Assembly: GCF_018739885.1 (NCBI RefSeq)
Contig: NZ_JADOES010000014.1
Coordinates: 38,839 to 102,838, forward strand
DNA length: 64,000 nt
Direction of reading: 5' to 3'
Source: Leptothoe spongobia TAU-MAC 1115
Lineage (GTDB): Bacteria; Cyanobacteriota; Cyanobacteriia; Phormidesmidales; Phormidesmidaceae
Made by a program: the position numbers and the translations under genes
Notes under the pieces: generated by a model
What the model was told of the DNA's origin: nothing
What the model saw: only the letters and a program-made list of their open reading frames with translations
Databases searched by the model: none
Shown here: positions 37,507-45,842 of the stretch, in pieces
Numbering within the stretch: position 1 is the first letter of the stretch
Layout of the letters: each line of letters opens with the position of its first letter

Positions 37507-38701
37507 AATTTTGAGCTAGTTCCTGCTTGCCATCAGCTCTACTGATTGTCTGGTCATAAAAGGCCTCTAATTGCTCTGCAATAGCGGTTTCACCATAGCG
37601 GTCAATACATGCCTGACGAATCTCTTGGGCATCATATTGATGTCTGTTTGTTTTGATATAACGCATTGCTTGAGCCATGGCCTCCACATCATCTGGCGGG
37701 ATTAATAATCCATCCTGGGGCCGGACCACTCGATTGGGGCCACCACAGCGAGTGGCAATCACAGGTTTGCCCAAGGCCAGGGCCTCAATAATTACGACAC
37801 CAAAGGTTTCATACTGACTAGCTAGCACAAGTGTGTCCGATTCAGCTACATGGTCTCGCACTTCATGACGCTCCAATGCGCCCAAAAAAATCACCCGATC
37901 AGCCACACCCAGATCGTTGGCTAAGGCTGCCAAATTGGCTCGCTCCGTACCATCACCGCCAATTTTTAGATAGGTGTTTGGATCATCCTTAAATGCCTGG
38001 GAAAATGCAGTAATTAAAAGATGAATACGTTTGCGCTTGTTGGAGAGATACGCAACTTTAATAAAAACAAATGGCTCATCAGCCTTTTTTTGGGGAGCCA
38101 ACGGATAGTGGGTGAAGGCTACAGGCACAACATTGGGACAAGCCTGCCAATGACTACCTAAAAACGTTGAAATCTCATCACAAAATGCTTCGCTCACTGC
38201 TAGGCGACAATCTGCATCAGCGACAGCCTTAGACGCTAAACGAATCTCCCATGGGGCAAACAGTCCACGGGCATAGGCTGTACCATGCTCTGTAACAACA
38301 AAGGGAACCTTGTAGCGAGTCTGGATGTTCCAGGCCAACAGCCCTCCATAAATCATGGCATGCGCATGGATTACATCAGGCTTACCATAGGTGTTTACAT
38401 AACGCCTATAGAGCTTTAAGCCATCATGGACCCAGAGAAGATAATTAAGATAGGGAATCTGCCTAGGGAACCAAGTCATGCTATGCATTCTCAAGGTAGG
38501 AATGCCGCCATCGTCTTCGTGCTCAAATCCATACCGGCCCGATACAACACTCTGCCATTGACGCATAGAGCGATGCTGGGAATGGATGATACCTACCTGG
38601 TGACCATGCTTGAAAAGGGCCAATGCCTGCTCACGAAAAAAACTCCCCTGGGTATCTTTCTTAGAGGCACGATACCAAGACGGAATCACTAAAATATGCA
38701 T
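37499..38701 (-). CDS. glycosyltransferase family 4, first gene of the minus-strand run
   Basis: GT-B enzyme, 400 residues: MHILVIPSWYRASKKDTQGSFF (short motif IPSWY..... GSFFREQA), VIHAHAMIYGGLLA, TEHGTAYARG in the acceptor half. The donor half has YLSNKRKRIHLLI, IGGDGTERANL, VIFLGALERHEV and the EX7E-like TFGVVIIEALALGKPVIATRCGG. It starts the long operon after a 1-kb non-coding region and overlaps the flippase gene by 8 bp. Likely adds a hexose, but this is not proven. Confidence 0.92.
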   Translation of the reverse strand: MHILVIPSWYRASKKDTQGSFFREQALALFKHGHQVGIIHSQHRSMRQWQSVVSGRYGFEHEDDGGIPTLRMHSMTWFPRQIPYLNYLLWVHDGLKLYRRYVNTYGKPDVIHAHAMIYGGLLAWNIQTRYKVPFVVTEHGTAYARGLFAPWEIRLASKAVADADCRLAVSEAFCDEISTFLGSHWQACPNVVPVAFTHYPLAPQKKADEPFVFIKVAYLSNKRKRIHLLITAFSQAFKDDPNTYLKIGGDGTERANLAALANDLGVADRVIFLGALERHEVRDHVAESDTLVLASQYETFGVVIIEALALGKPVIATRCGGPNRVVRPQDGLLIPPDDVEAMAQAMRYIKTNRHQYDAQEIRQACIDRYGETAIAEQLEAFYDQTISRADGKQELAQNYA

Positions 38702-39759
38702 GGAAAGTTATAAAGCTATATCTAATAGTATCTGTTGTGTAATGGACCTTTAAAAAGCACTAAAACGTTTGTCGTGATAGATCTTTATAGCTTATATATA
38801 ACTTGAACATCTTACGATTTTAAAACCTTAGATATCGTCAGGCTAAAACCACTGACTTAACAGTGACAGTTACGAACTCCTGATAATGGCTTATGCCAAA
38901 GTTGTACGCCCAAATATTAATCATTGTATCTGTATATGTTCTAATCTTCCTATCTTGAACTGACCGTCCCAGTCAACCAAAAGCAATTAGTCTTTGTTCA
39001 AGATTTAAATTCTTAAGTTAGGTAGCGTACATTTAGTAAGTATTTCTATGCACTTAGTATTTGGTCTATGAACAAACGGTGTACTTTGATACATTTACAT
39101 ATAGCGATATCACCCACCCCTGTCCCGGTTGCTCATAGCTTACCTTGAGGACCTTATCTAAAATGGTTGTGTTGCTTGCATCATCGACTAAGTCAGTATT
39201 TAAGGATGCGTTGGATTTAGCCAGATAGTTTTGTAAAGCTCACATAAAGGCTATGGGGGAATAGCTGAATTCTTGTTAGGATTCAGCTATGTACGCTTTA
39301 TATAGCAAGATGGGGGCTACTAGGCTAGGACATACCGATAACTCTGATGCCTATTCAATAGAAACACCAAATAGCTAGAAAATCTTCGATTTCGCAAATT
39401 TATCGGATGTCTTGACCAGTTTACTGCTATATTTAGTAAGTTTTGTTTTTATTATAGAGGTTTCAACTTTACGATTCGATAATTGATTGTTTGATGTCTA
39501 AAGAACACTATAGTTGGTTCATAGATGGATTTCGTGTTCGAATCTAACCCCTTTAAGGACAATCGCTTGTAGCTTTAACATTAAATAGTAAGAGAAGTTG
39601 GTTAGGAGAGAAAATCTGCCATTCTGATTTTTCCTTAATTTTTTTCTAGGCGTTGAGTCGTTCAGTTTTTTTCTGAATATCTCAGGCATATTTGTACGGG
39701 CAGATAAGACTGTTTGGGCAGATTTCCTTTCGCTTGCTGTTGACAATGTCATTATAAAA
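38702..39759. promoter_or_regulatory. 1.06-kb divergent regulatory region of the polysaccharide locus
   Basis: No convincing reading frame. It must hold promoters for the 13-gene run and for the PglF-like gene. The one clear structure is a perfect 10-bp inverted repeat, ATAGCTGAAT / ATTCAGCTAT, at 39261-39270 and 39281-39290 with a 10-nt spacer. The minus-strand frame at 39519-39752 looks spurious (no domain, Lys/Arg/Ser-rich, no ribosome site). Confidence 0.5.
39261..39290. promoter_or_regulatory. 10-bp perfect inverted repeat, possible operator
   Basis: Arms ATAGCTGAAT and ATTCAGCTAT separated by 10 bases, one DNA turn, as expected for a dimeric regulator. It lies about 470 bp before the PglF-like start and 560 bp before the GT4 start, in the only large non-coding gap of the locus. 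A transcript hairpin is the alternative. Confidence 0.4.
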
Positions 39760-41721
39760 ATGAGCGATTTAAATTCCCACTCCGCTTTTTGGCTCAGTTT
39801 GTCGCTTAAGGGTGATCGTCAAGTGCGAAAGCTTTTGCTGATGACTATTGATATAGTCACGCTGGTTATTGCCTTGTATTTAGCGATCGCAACTCGTCTC
39901 GAATCATATTTTCCTTTCCCATTCATCTCGGAAAATATTTGGCAAACCGCTACATTGCCGATATTTCAATACTATGTTTTTCAATTGAGTGGGCTGTATC
40001 GAATTTCATTAAGGCATTCCAATCTGTTTTTAGTTAGAGACTTAGCTAAGGTTGTAGCCATCAGCACAAGCATGTTATTGACGCTGTCATATTTCTTTAG
40101 TGACTGGATACTTGGCAAGTCAGTTTTGATTATTGACGCATTATTTTGTGTGGTTCTGTTGGTTATTGTCCGACTGGGATTGCGTTGGTTCGTTCGTGCA
40201 GGAGTTATGACGCAGAAGCGTCGCGCATTATCCGAGGACTGTCCAAAGCGTTTACTAATTTATGGGGCCGGTTCGGCTGGGGTTGCGCTTTTGCAAGCTC
40301 TTTTTGGCAGCCATTTATATAAGGTAGTTGGGTTTGTCGATGATGATATTGACCTACAACGCTACACTCAAATTGAAGGACGTAAGGTTTATTCGTTACA
40401 ACAGCTCCCCTACCTTTGGGACAATGACTACTTTGATGTTGTTGCGTTAGCAATCCCCTCTGCCTCCCAGAGTGTTCGTTGTAAAATTTTTGAGGACTTG
40501 TCACAACGGGGCTTTCCAGTAAAGACGGTACCCAGTTTAGATCGGATATTTTCAGGTCAGGTCGCCATCAATGAACTCCATGACATTGACGTTACGGCAC
40601 TGTTAGGGCGAGAAGAAGTATCCCCAAATGTGGGTCTGTTACAAAAGCAGATTCGAAATCAGGTTGTGTTAGTAACGGGGGCTGGTGGGTCCATTGGCTC
40701 TGAGCTGTGTCGTCAGATTATTCAGCAACAGCCAAAGAGCTTGATCTTATATGAGCTAAATGAATTTGCCCTTTATCAAATTCATCAAGAGCTGTCGGAA
40801 GCCTATCCAGACGTCATGTTTGTTCCCTGCTTAGGGAGTGTTACTGATAGAAACTATCTTCGAGCACTGCTGCAGAATTATGGTGTGGATACGCTCTATC
40901 ATTCTGCCGCTTATAAGCATGTGCCTTTACTCGAATCGAATATCGCTAAAGGTGTTGAGAATAATGTTTTAGGAACGCTGTCAGCTGCTCAAAGTGCAGT
41001 CGATGCTGGGGTGAGACAGTTCGTACTCATTTCGACTGATAAAGCGGTCCGTCCTACCAACATTATGGGAACAACTAAGCGGGTGGCTGAGCTAACGATT
41101 CAGGCACTGTCTGATCAGTTTCAAGTTCGTACTCGGTTTTCGATTGTCAGATTCGGCAATGTCTTAGGGAGCAGTGGCTCGGTGGTGCCCCGCTTCCGTC
41201 AGCAAATTGCACAAGGGGGGCCAATTACGCTCACACATCCAGAGGTAACGCGCTTCTTTATGTCTATTCCTGAGGCGGCTCGATTGGTCATTCAGGCCGG
41301 GGCCATGTCTGAGGGCGGAGAAGTATTTCTTTTGGATATGGGCGAGCCGGTTAAAATTTATGACTTGGCCGCTCGCATGATCCACCTCAATGGCCTCATC
41401 CCCGACAAAGATATTGCCATTAAGATTACGGGACTACGGCCAGGGGAGAAACTCTATGAAGAGTTGTTGATTGATAGTGAAAATGCTCAGTCAACTACAC
41501 ATCCTAAAATCTTCTGTAGTCAGGAATATTTTCTGCCATGGGAAATCCTGGAGCCGATGCTAAAGGATCTGATTTATCATGCCTCATTAAATGATCTAGC
41601 TGCTGTTCGTAACCTTTTGAAAGAGCTTGTGCCCGAATATCAGCCATCTGTAGCGGTGACAACAGCCTCAGGCCAGAGGCCTTTAGAAGATAATCAGGCC
41701 TTGCCTATTGCTGTTGGCTAA
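39760..41721 (+). CDS. membrane UDP-GlcNAc 4,6-dehydratase-like (PglF/CapD/FlaA1-long type)
   Basis: Makes a 4-keto-6-deoxy nucleotide sugar for the aminotransferase at 26275. 653 residues. Four membrane helices in the first 145 residues, a first Rossmann domain (LLIYGAGSAGVALLQAL, 166-180), then the catalytic SDR domain with GAGGSIGSE (307-315). The active site STDKAVRP...IMGTTKR has Met436 and Lys440 in place of the usual Tyr-x3-Lys, which is characteristic of the PglF/CapD long family. A GLRPGEKLYEELL tail motif is present. It is divergent from the GT run and alone on the plus strand. A hairpin at 41785 closes it. Confidence 0.93.
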   Translation: MSDLNSHSAFWLSLSLKGDRQVRKLLLMTIDIVTLVIALYLAIATRLESYFPFPFISENIWQTATLPIFQYYVFQLSGLYRISLRHSNLFLVRDLAKVVAISTSMLLTLSYFFSDWILGKSVLIIDALFCVVLLVIVRLGLRWFVRAGVMTQKRRALSEDCPKRLLIYGAGSAGVALLQALFGSHLYKVVGFVDDDIDLQRYTQIEGRKVYSLQQLPYLWDNDYFDVVALAIPSASQSVRCKIFEDLSQRGFPVKTVPSLDRIFSGQVAINELHDIDVTALLGREEVSPNVGLLQKQIRNQVVLVTGAGGSIGSELCRQIIQQQPKSLILYELNEFALYQIHQELSEAYPDVMFVPCLGSVTDRNYLRALLQNYGVDTLYHSAAYKHVPLLESNIAKGVENNVLGTLSAAQSAVDAGVRQFVLISTDKAVRPTNIMGTTKRVAELTIQALSDQFQVRTRFSIVRFGNVLGSSGSVVPRFRQQIAQGGPITLTHPEVTRFFMSIPEAARLVIQAGAMSEGGEVFLLDMGEPVKIYDLAARMIHLNGLIPDKDIAIKITGLRPGEKLYEELLIDSENAQSTTHPKIFCSQEYFLPWEILEPMLKDLIYHASLNDLAAVRNLLKELVPEYQPSVAVTTASGQRPLEDNQALPIAVG

Positions 41722-41784
41722 GTTTTTGATGCTAGCTTTGTTGTTTAGAGCCATTGGCGAGTAATGTCTTTTCCTATGGGTAGG

Positions 41785-41817
41785 ACAATCTGCCAAATAA
41801 TGTGTTTGGCAGATTGT
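41785..41817. terminator. bidirectional hairpin terminator between convergent genes
   Basis: Perfect 13-bp stem ACAATCTGCCAAA / TTTGGCAGATTGT with a 7-base loop, between the PglF-like (+) and GH3-like (-) stop codons. It has no long T-run on either side, but its location and stem quality fit a shared terminator. Confidence 0.7.
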
Positions 41818-41833
41818 TGTCAATATGCAGGGA

Positions 41834-43507
41834 TTATTGTATCTGTTGGGTAATAGTGATGCCGTCTAGCAGGGTGCGATCGCAACTAATATGGGGCAAT
41901 TTTACCTGGGCATCATCAGAAATGCCAGGTTTTAACCTGCGCTGTCGCAGTTGCTTAAAGCTGCCCGGCGCTAAGATATTTAGCCTTGGCGCTATGATGT
42001 CATTTTTCTGTCGCTTAAAGCCATAGGACTCATTCGCCTGTTGCATTTTGTCGTCAAAAGCTTGCAAGAACTCTTTCGGATCAGGTAGCTTGGCCGACTC
42101 TGTTAGCTCAATATTGAGAACGTAGTAGGGATCTACAAGCGACTCTGAAAGCGTGACACAAAAATCCTCAATTGATAAGTTGTTCTGTAGTGGTGCTACC
42201 GCCTGAGATACATGGTATTCAGTTGTCTTCTCCGAAATGGCTGAGAGAGTTCCTCCCTGGCGATAACGAAAGATAATTACAGGCACGCCGTGACGCATGT
42301 CGATCACCTGCAACACATCGCCAATGTCGTAACGACAGAAACCCGAGTAATTGGTGACGAGGACTCGATAGTATTCCCCGATTTCTAACTGATGGGGCAA
42401 CAACGTTCTCGGATTGTCTTTTTCCCACTGATCAGGGGCAATAAACTCAAAGAAATTTGTCTTTAGAGCTAAAATTGCCCCATCGTGACCGAGGTTACAA
42501 CAACTCCCAAAGACGGCTTCTGACGATGAATAAGTCCCTCCAAAAATAGGTGTGTCGCCGAAGTATTCGCCAAAACGCTCAAAGTAAAAGTCGGACGGTC
42601 CCCCCTGGGCGGTAATCAAAAAGGCCAAATGAGGCCACACATGGCGAGGCAACAAACGACCATGGCGCTCTAATAGCATTTGGAGCTGTTTGGCCCGCTG
42701 CGGTTGAGGAGAGAGCCGAGACTGTAGTTTCTGCCGTAGGGCCGGTTCCAGGGGGATGTCCTGGGAAATTGTCCCCCGACCCATATCATCCACTAGAGCT
42801 GGGCCAAATCGTTCTAGATAGGTACATAACTGCAGCATAATCAAAGGAAAATTTGCTGCCAGGTAAGCTAGGCGTTCCTGCCGCAGACCAAACAGTAGAC
42901 AGACATAGTTACGGGCGGCGGTATCCTTAATTAGCAGGGCGTCATAGGGCTGGACAAATAGTTGCTTGAATACAAACGATGGAGTACTTCTAAGCTGATT
43001 GCCACTGACGTGACCATAGGTGATATGTCCCTTTTCGGTCTGGCCCAGGGGCGTAATCAGTGTGGTCAATAGTAACTGACCGACAGAGTGCCCCTGGGCC
43101 TGGGCCTGTTCAAACGCATAGCCCATGGCTACCTGGTTGGCATAGGCTCGGGTTTGCTGGACTCGTTTGGTAATGGGAACGAGTTTACGGCTACCGGTAG
43201 AGCCGCTACTCATGTTGAAAACCTGAACGGACCGGGGCGATACGACTTTAGCTTCGCCAGCGGTGGCCCGCTCAAAGTAGGGGGCATAATCGTCGTAACT
43301 CCATTGAGGGACCTGTTGCCGAAACTCATCAATGCTGCTGATCCGATTTAGATTGAGCCCCTGTCCTAAGGCTGTGCTCTGCTGTTCTTTGATCAGTGTT
43401 TTAAGGAATCGAGCCTGGATAGATTTTGCCTGAGGTAACTGACGTGTAAATGCCCGTTGCTGCCATTGGGCGGCCATTGCAAACACAGATAAGACCGGCT
43501 GAGCCAT
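41834..43507 (-). CDS. GH3-family acyl-adenylate amide synthetase
   Basis: GH3 proteins activate a carboxylate with ATP and join it to an amino acid or amine; the plant members conjugate auxin and jasmonate. This 557-residue protein has the ATP loop SSGSTGSRK with MSSGSTG (about 119-124), FGGTYSSSEAVFG in the middle and YRVLVTNYSGFCRYDIGDV, VPVIIFRYRQGGTLSAISEKTTE in the C-terminal half, the order found in bacterial GH3 members. The bacterial substrates are unknown. Two lipid-hydroxylase-like genes follow immediately upstream, so a fatty acid or hydroxy-fatty acid is a possible substrate. Confidence 0.88.
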   Translation of the reverse strand: MAQPVLSVFAMAAQWQQRAFTRQLPQAKSIQARFLKTLIKEQQSTALGQGLNLNRISSIDEFRQQVPQWSYDDYAPYFERATAGEAKVVSPRSVQVFNMSSGSTGSRKLVPITKRVQQTRAYANQVAMGYAFEQAQAQGHSVGQLLLTTLITPLGQTEKGHITYGHVSGNQLRSTPSFVFKQLFVQPYDALLIKDTAARNYVCLLFGLRQERLAYLAANFPLIMLQLCTYLERFGPALVDDMGRGTISQDIPLEPALRQKLQSRLSPQPQRAKQLQMLLERHGRLLPRHVWPHLAFLITAQGGPSDFYFERFGEYFGDTPIFGGTYSSSEAVFGSCCNLGHDGAILALKTNFFEFIAPDQWEKDNPRTLLPHQLEIGEYYRVLVTNYSGFCRYDIGDVLQVIDMRHGVPVIIFRYRQGGTLSAISEKTTEYHVSQAVAPLQNNLSIEDFCVTLSESLVDPYYVLNIELTESAKLPDPKEFLQAFDDKMQQANESYGFKRQKNDIIAPRLNILAPGSFKQLRQRRLKPGISDDAQVKLPHISCDRTLLDGITITQQIQ

Positions 43508-43617
43508 AAGTTACTTCACAATCCGTCTTGTAAACTTAAAAATATTTCACAATAATAGAATGAAGCAGTGGGCTTACCTATTTTTTCCCATGCTTTATAC
43601 CCTTAGTGGAGTTACCG

Positions 43618-44106
43618 ATGCCCCAGCCCGTTGTGTTTGCCATTAGCTTTGTCGCGGCCTTTGTGTTTGCTAGTTTTGTTGAATACTGGCTACATCGGCT
43701 GATGCATGTATCTCCCAAGGTGGGGCAGCGCCATCGCGATCACCATCGTCGTAATGAAGGCCAGGGGGTGCTTTGGGAGTTTCGGGACTATGTATTGGGC
43801 AGCGCGATCGCAATGGCCATTCCCTTTATCTTTTCCCTCATCGTCGGTCTAGGCTGGGCCAGCGGTGCGTTATTTTATGCCGCCTTTTCCGCCTATGCCC
43901 ACCAGCTCCAGCACGAAAATCCCCGCAAGTGCTTTTGGATGAAAATGCCCGTTCACTATGTGCATCATAAGTACGGCATGTGGGAGCACAACTTTGGTCT
44001 GGGCTTAGACTGGTGGGACCACATCTTTGGTACCTATAAGCCCGTTGAGTGGCCAGCCGAAGATGACATTCCTGAGGCGTCGATGCTGGCCGTACGCTGG
44101 TGGTAA
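43618..44106 (+). CDS. fatty acid hydroxylase / sterol desaturase superfamily protein
   Basis: Membrane di-iron oxygenase of 162 residues. All histidine clusters are visible: HRLMH (26-30), HRDHH (39-43), HQLQH (about 95-99) and HYVHH (about 112-116). Two to four hydrophobic segments lie around them. The size and cluster spacing resemble carotenoid-hydroxylase-like and OlsE-like short members. Start: ATG at 43618 has GGAG six bases upstream and is preferred over the in-frame GTG at 43606, whose codon overlaps that site. It converges on the aspartyl-hydroxylase-type gene. Substrate unknown; a lipid or carotenoid hydroxyl site is likely. Confidence 0.88.
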   Translation: MPQPVVFAISFVAAFVFASFVEYWLHRLMHVSPKVGQRHRDHHRRNEGQGVLWEFRDYVLGSAIAMAIPFIFSLIVGLGWASGALFYAAFSAYAHQLQHENPRKCFWMKMPVHYVHHKYGMWEHNFGLGLDWWDHIFGTYKPVEWPAEDDIPEASMLAVRWW

Positions 44107-44110
44107 GGTC

Positions 44111-44140
44111 CGTAGGGGCGTTCCATAGAACGTCCCTACG
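44111..44140. terminator. hairpin between convergent genes
   Basis: Stem CGTAGGGGCGTTC / GAACGTCCCTACG (13 bp with one G-T pair) and a CATA loop. It overlaps the stop codon of the minus-strand gene. The CGTAGGGGC word is also the core of the repeats at 62510-62770, so this may be a member of a dispersed repeat family used as a terminator. Confidence 0.65.
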
Positions 44141-44867
44141 AATCAAAATTTTCGTAGTTTTCCTTCGCCTGCTTCACCTGGGGTGACAGCGTCAGCATCT
44201 GTGAAACCGCAGCATTCACCCACGACAGCGGAAATGTAAAAGGTCGCTCAATATCGAGAAACAGGACCACCCGATAGCCGTCGGTCTCATTCCACACCTC
44301 GTGGTAGTAAGTGTCATCAAAAATCAGACTTTTGCCCTCTTCCCAGTGGGTGATAGTGTTGTCCACCCGAATTCGACATTTTTCCTTGGGTTCAGGCACC
44401 CTTAATCCCAGATGATAGCGAATCAGGCCTTTGTGTTTACCGCGATGCTCAGGGATATGTTTTCCCGGTGCCAGGATAGAAAAGAAGGCCACCTTTAGCC
44501 CTGGAATATCCTTGAGCAACTCCCATGTGCGGGGACACTGCTGGCAATTGTTAGTAGCCACAAAGCCAAAGGCGCAAAAGTAATAGGTTTTCCACTTGTT
44601 ATCGGGGCTAATGCGGTTTTGGCGAGGCATGATGTCTTGGAAGCTGGGCAGATCATTCACATCTGCCAATACCTGGTCCAGTTCCTGACGAATCATGGTC
44701 CAATTTTTTTCTAGGCTGGTGGCCCATGGGAATATGTCAGTGGGAAATATGGGCGCGTTTCCCAGGGGAGAGGCGTTACCTAACCAGGCTTCAAAACGAC
44801 GATACCAGGGGCGATCAAAAATTGGATGAATTGGGGTTTCTGGACTTTGGGGTGGAGTGATTTGCAT
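44136..44867 (-). CDS. aspartyl/asparaginyl beta-hydroxylase family (LpxO/OlsC-like) protein
   Basis: Fe(II)/2-oxoglutarate dioxygenase. 243 residues with PEHRGKHKGLIRYHLGLRVP, GKSLIFDDTYYHEVWNETDGYRVVLFLDIERP: these supply the iron His (in HLGLRV and YHEVWN) and the Arg that binds 2-oxoglutarate (GYRVV). Bacterial members hydroxylate acyl chains of lipid A (LpxO) or ornithine lipid (OlsC); others hydroxylate proteins. Because cyanobacterial lipid A lacks the usual LpxO substrate and the neighbours are GH3 and a fatty-acid hydroxylase, an acyl-amide lipid is a candidate substrate. ATG at 44867; no strong ribosome site. Confidence 0.87.
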   Translation of the reverse strand: MQITPPQSPETPIHPIFDRPWYRRFEAWLGNASPLGNAPIFPTDIFPWATSLEKNWTMIRQELDQVLADVNDLPSFQDIMPRQNRISPDNKWKTYYFCAFGFVATNNCQQCPRTWELLKDIPGLKVAFFSILAPGKHIPEHRGKHKGLIRYHLGLRVPEPKEKCRIRVDNTITHWEEGKSLIFDDTYYHEVWNETDGYRVVLFLDIERPFTFPLSWVNAAVSQMLTLSPQVKQAKENYENFDS

Positions 44868-44998
44868 GAACGATGTAATACATTAAAGAAATCTAAAGAA
44901 CACGCTAAAAACCAGGCAAAACCCGTGGTTACATCAGTGTAAAGATATAGTATCTGGTTAGGTCCTAATCCTGGCATGCTCTCCTAACCACCCGTTTC

Positions 44999-45442
44999 AT
45001 GATGAAACTGAAGCCATTTTTGTTTTCCATTCTCGGTACCTTGACTGTGGGCGTTGTGCCTGCGATCGCACAGGTGATTCCGGCTGAAGATACGCCTGAA
45101 GTGGCGACCACCGTAAATCAAGATGGTTACTCGGTGATGCTGGGTGACAGTGTCGATCGCATGGAGTTAGAGTGCCGGGCCTATTTGGCGGTGAGCTTTC
45201 CCAATGGCATTATTGATCCGGCCTATTTGCGTGAAGATTTAGAAGCCACATTTCTAGAAGCTGGACGCCGGGGAGGGGTGGCCCCTGATACCCTGTATGA
45301 CTCCAGTGAGGTGATTGCTAACCGGGTGGGTGAGCTGATGGAGCTGAGCGGTCGAGCGTTTGATGTGGAGTCTGGCCTTAAATTGCAGTTTCTCTACGAA
45401 GAGATGGAAGAGGTTGTCTGTGAGCGGTTGGCTAAGGGGTAG
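44999..45442 (+). CDS. small exported protein of unknown function
   Basis: 147 residues with a clear signal peptide (basic MMKLK, hydrophobic core, likely cut after PAIAQ at 25). The mature part is acidic and mostly helical: LGDSVDRMELECRAYLAVSF, DLEATFLEAGRRGG, EDLxxxVCERL. Two Cys residues, one in each helix region (ECRA and VCER), could form a disulfide. No domain recognised. Start at ATG 44999; a second ATG follows at once. Not part of an evident operon: divergent from the hydroxylase gene and followed by a pseudogene on the other strand. Confidence 0.75.
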   Translation: MMKLKPFLFSILGTLTVGVVPAIAQVIPAEDTPEVATTVNQDGYSVMLGDSVDRMELECRAYLAVSFPNGIIDPAYLREDLEATFLEAGRRGGVAPDTLYDSSEVIANRVGELMELSGRAFDVESGLKLQFLYEEMEEVVCERLAKG

Positions 45443-45540
45443 ATGTCCTTTCTTAACGAAATTATAATTGCAGCCTATACTAAGTCTGTTGTTGGCTTTC
45501 GCCTACCCGGTGACAACCCTGCTTTAGAACCAGACGAAAC

Positions 45541-45759
45541 CTATCGCTGGTCCATCTCTTTTTTGATATCACTGTGTTCCGGTGGTAAAAATACTCCATC
45601 AATTTCAAACTTAGGTTCCTTGACAGCAACAGAATCAAACCGATAGGTAGCTGCATCGGGTGGGGGAACGTCAAGTAAATCAATGCGATCGCAAGTCGTG
45701 AACAACGTTCCAGTCAAACAAACCTTTTTCGGTAAAAGACTGACAGCGTCGTATAGCAA
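45541..45759 (-). pseudogene. fragment of a DUF2887/Rpn-type nuclease-like gene
   Basis: The string LLDVPPPDAATYRFDSVAVKEPKFEIDGVFLPPE (core: YRFDSV, FEIDGVFLPP) is the N-terminal signature of DUF2887 proteins, PD-(D/E)XK-like Rpn relatives common in cyanobacteria. The expected start and the whole nuclease part are missing. Traces of the next segment continue in another frame toward 45480. It is bounded on one side by the 71-nt hairpin repeat. Treated as a decayed remnant; the overlapping plus-strand frame 45443-45646 is not considered real. Confidence 0.55.
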
Positions 45760-45828
45760 ACCATGTCCACGTTCAACCCTGGCAGTTCATATAGGTCAAA
45801 ACAACCGTGCTGGACGTGGACATGGTTT
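45758..45828. repeat. 71-nt palindromic element, copy 1 (terminator-like)
   Basis: Arms AAACCATGTCCACGTTCA and TGGACGTGGACATGGTTT pair at 17 of 18 positions around a 35-nt middle. It aligns over its full length with 60255-60325 in opposite orientation. It begins 14 nt after the stop codon of the oxidase gene at 45843, so it can act as that gene's terminator. Confidence 0.7.
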
Positions 45829-45842
45829 AGAGCAACGTTACT

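Noticed and set aside
39519..39752. 77-residue minus-strand frame in the EPS control region
   Set aside because: Basic, low-complexity, no ribosome site and no resemblance to a known family.
45443..45646. 67-residue plus-strand frame directly after the exported protein
   Set aside because: It overlaps the DUF2887-like remnant on the other strand and shows no domain.
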